Shown in pieces: positions 6,610 through 7,222 of a stretch of 7,222 nt of DNA. The stretch is from an uncultured Ruminococcus sp. GTDB lineage: Bacteria > Bacillota > Clostridia > Oscillospirales > Ruminococcaceae. Under the pieces are notes generated by a model. That model was not told where the DNA came from, did not search any database, and worked only from the letters and a program-made list of their open reading frames with translations. The first letter of the stretch is position 1; each line of letters begins with the position of its first letter. The stretch lies in NCBI GenBank assembly GCA_937901485.1, contig CALGTT010000263.1, positions 1-7,222 on the forward strand. The letters are read 5' to 3'. The position numbers and the translations under genes were made by a program.

Positions 6610-6632
6610 CCTCCCCCGCAATGCGGGGGAGG
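6610..6632. repeat. 11-bp-arm GC-rich palindrome
   Basis: CCTCCCCCGCA (6610-6620) and TGCGGGGGAGG (6622-6632) are exact inverse copies around one A. In RNA the loop would open to about 7 nt on an 8-bp stem of nearly pure G-C pairs. There is no T-run on either side, so it is not a standard terminator, though it could slow polymerase or protect the 3' end of the kinase mRNA. Confidence 0.7.
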
Positions 6633-6638
6633 GATATG

Positions 6639-6669
6639 CGGGGGTTGCACCCCCGAGTCCCGCTTTTTT
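6639..6669. repeat. GC-rich hairpin with plus-strand T-run (possible plus-strand terminator)
   Basis: CGGGGGT (6639-6645) and ACCCCCG (6649-6655) form a 7-bp stem with a TGC loop. An alternative outer stem GCGGG (6638-6642) with CCCGC (6659-6663) is followed directly by six T residues (6664-6669) on the plus strand. That polarity fits termination of rightward transcripts, yet no plus-strand gene is seen here. It may be part of a dispersed intergenic repeat, or it may block antisense transcription into the kinase gene. Confidence 0.45.
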
Positions 6670-6711
6670 AAGCCGTCAGACAGTGTTTGAACGGTGCTGC
6701 CTTATGTCCTC

Positions 6712-7221
6712 TTACAACGTCAGCAAAAACCGGATCCATTTTCCCTGTTCACAGGTGACCTGAAATCGGATCTTGTGGATGTCCATAATACTCTTGGCGA
6801 TGGCAAGTCCCAGACCGTAGCCGTTTTTGCCCGTATTGCTGCGCGCCTTATCGCCGCGGTAGAAGCGTTCGAAGATCTTCTCCGTTTCTGACTGCGAAAT
6901 CTCACAGCCGGTATTGTAGAATTCCAGCACCGCCTTATCACCGCGCTTCATGAGCGTGATCTTGATGATGCCGTTTTCATTGGAATACTTCATGGCATTG
7001 TCAATAAAGATCGCCGCAAGCTGGCGGATATGCTTCTCACTGCCGCAGTATTCCACACCGGGCTGAATATCCAGCTCCAGATTCTTGTGCATCTCAAACG
7101 CCTGACTTTCAAACGGCAGTGCGGTCGCATTGATCGCGGCACTGAGATTGAACGGCAGCATTTCATATTCCTGTGTGGCGTTGTCCATACGGGCAAGACT
7201 CAGCAGATCACCGACAAGCTG
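6712..7221 (-). CDS. Sensor histidine kinase, C-terminal catalytic domain (5' end outside window)
   Basis: The last 169 residues of a two-component sensor kinase; the sensor region, membrane segments and phospho-accepting histidine lie beyond the right edge. The visible part opens with QLVGDLLSLARMDN, the second helix of the dimerisation domain, followed by the ATP-binding HATPase_c fold. The N box is FIDNAMKYSNENG (visible residues 72-84), the G1 region FYNTGCEIS (101-109), the F box IFERFYRGD (116-124) and the G2 box GYGLGLAIAKS (134-144). The G1 motif has NTG where many kinases have D-x-G; such variants are common in Firmicutes kinases and need not mean loss of activity. The protein ends soon after the last strand of the domain, so no receiver domain is fused to it. 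A partner response-regulator gene would be expected further right. No good intrinsic terminator is seen on this strand before the nitroreductase gene. Confidence 0.93.
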   Translation of the reverse strand, partial: QLVGDLLSLARMDNATQEYEMLPFNLSAAINATALPFESQAFEMHKNLELDIQPGVEYCGSEKHIRQLAAIFIDNAMKYSNENGIIKITLMKRGDKAVLEFYNTGCEISQSETEKIFERFYRGDKARSNTGKNGYGLGLAIAKSIMDIHKIRFQVTCEQGKWIRFLLTL

Positions 7222-7222
7222 G

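Noticed and set aside
1..7222. CRISPR array, tRNA, rRNA, insertion sequence or phage genes
   Set aside because: No regularly spaced repeats, tRNA-like cloverleaf, transposase motif or phage protein was seen on either strand.

Overview
All five genes in this 7.2-kb window lie on the minus strand and read right to left. The DNA is moderately GC-rich. It has strong Gram-positive-style Shine-Dalgarno sites (AAGGAGG), some TTG/GTG starts and a near-consensus sigma-A promoter. The protein families (GlfT2-like glycosyltransferase, ferredoxin/FrhB plus pyruvyl-transferase protein, Wzm/Wzt exporter, 'NTG'-type histidine kinase) suggest a gut or rumen clostridium, probably Oscillospiraceae/Ruminococcaceae. 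That placement is an inference from style and gene content, not from a marker gene.

Right edge (6712-7221): the C-terminal catalytic domain of a sensor histidine kinase whose start lies outside the window. It is followed by a palindrome-rich 180-bp intergenic region (6533-6711) and a single-gene unit for a small nitroreductase (6011-6532). The nitroreductase gene ends in a clear intrinsic terminator (5949-5991).

Left part (1-5855): a surface-polysaccharide operon. A TTGACA-17-TATGAT promoter (5827-5855), whose -35 box lies in an 8-bp inverted repeat, drives four genes. In order they are a GlfT2-like family 2 glycosyltransferase (4055-5803), a fused protein with two 4Fe-4S clusters, an FrhB-like domain and a polysaccharide pyruvyl transferase domain (1587-3941), a Wzm-type ABC-2 permease (800-1567), and a Wzt/TagH-type ATPase that runs off the left edge (1-786). 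The last three genes are tightly packed. The gap between the glycosyltransferase and the fusion gene is about 113 bp and can form two stem-loops.

A coherent reading is that the glycosyltransferase extends a lipid-linked glycan, possibly with galactofuranose. The fusion protein then adds or modifies a pyruvate-derived group, and the two-component ABC transporter exports the glycan. The most notable item is the fusion of a flavin/iron-sulfur redox module to a pyruvyl transferase. Pyruvyl transfer from phosphoenolpyruvate needs no redox chemistry, so the role of the redox half is open.
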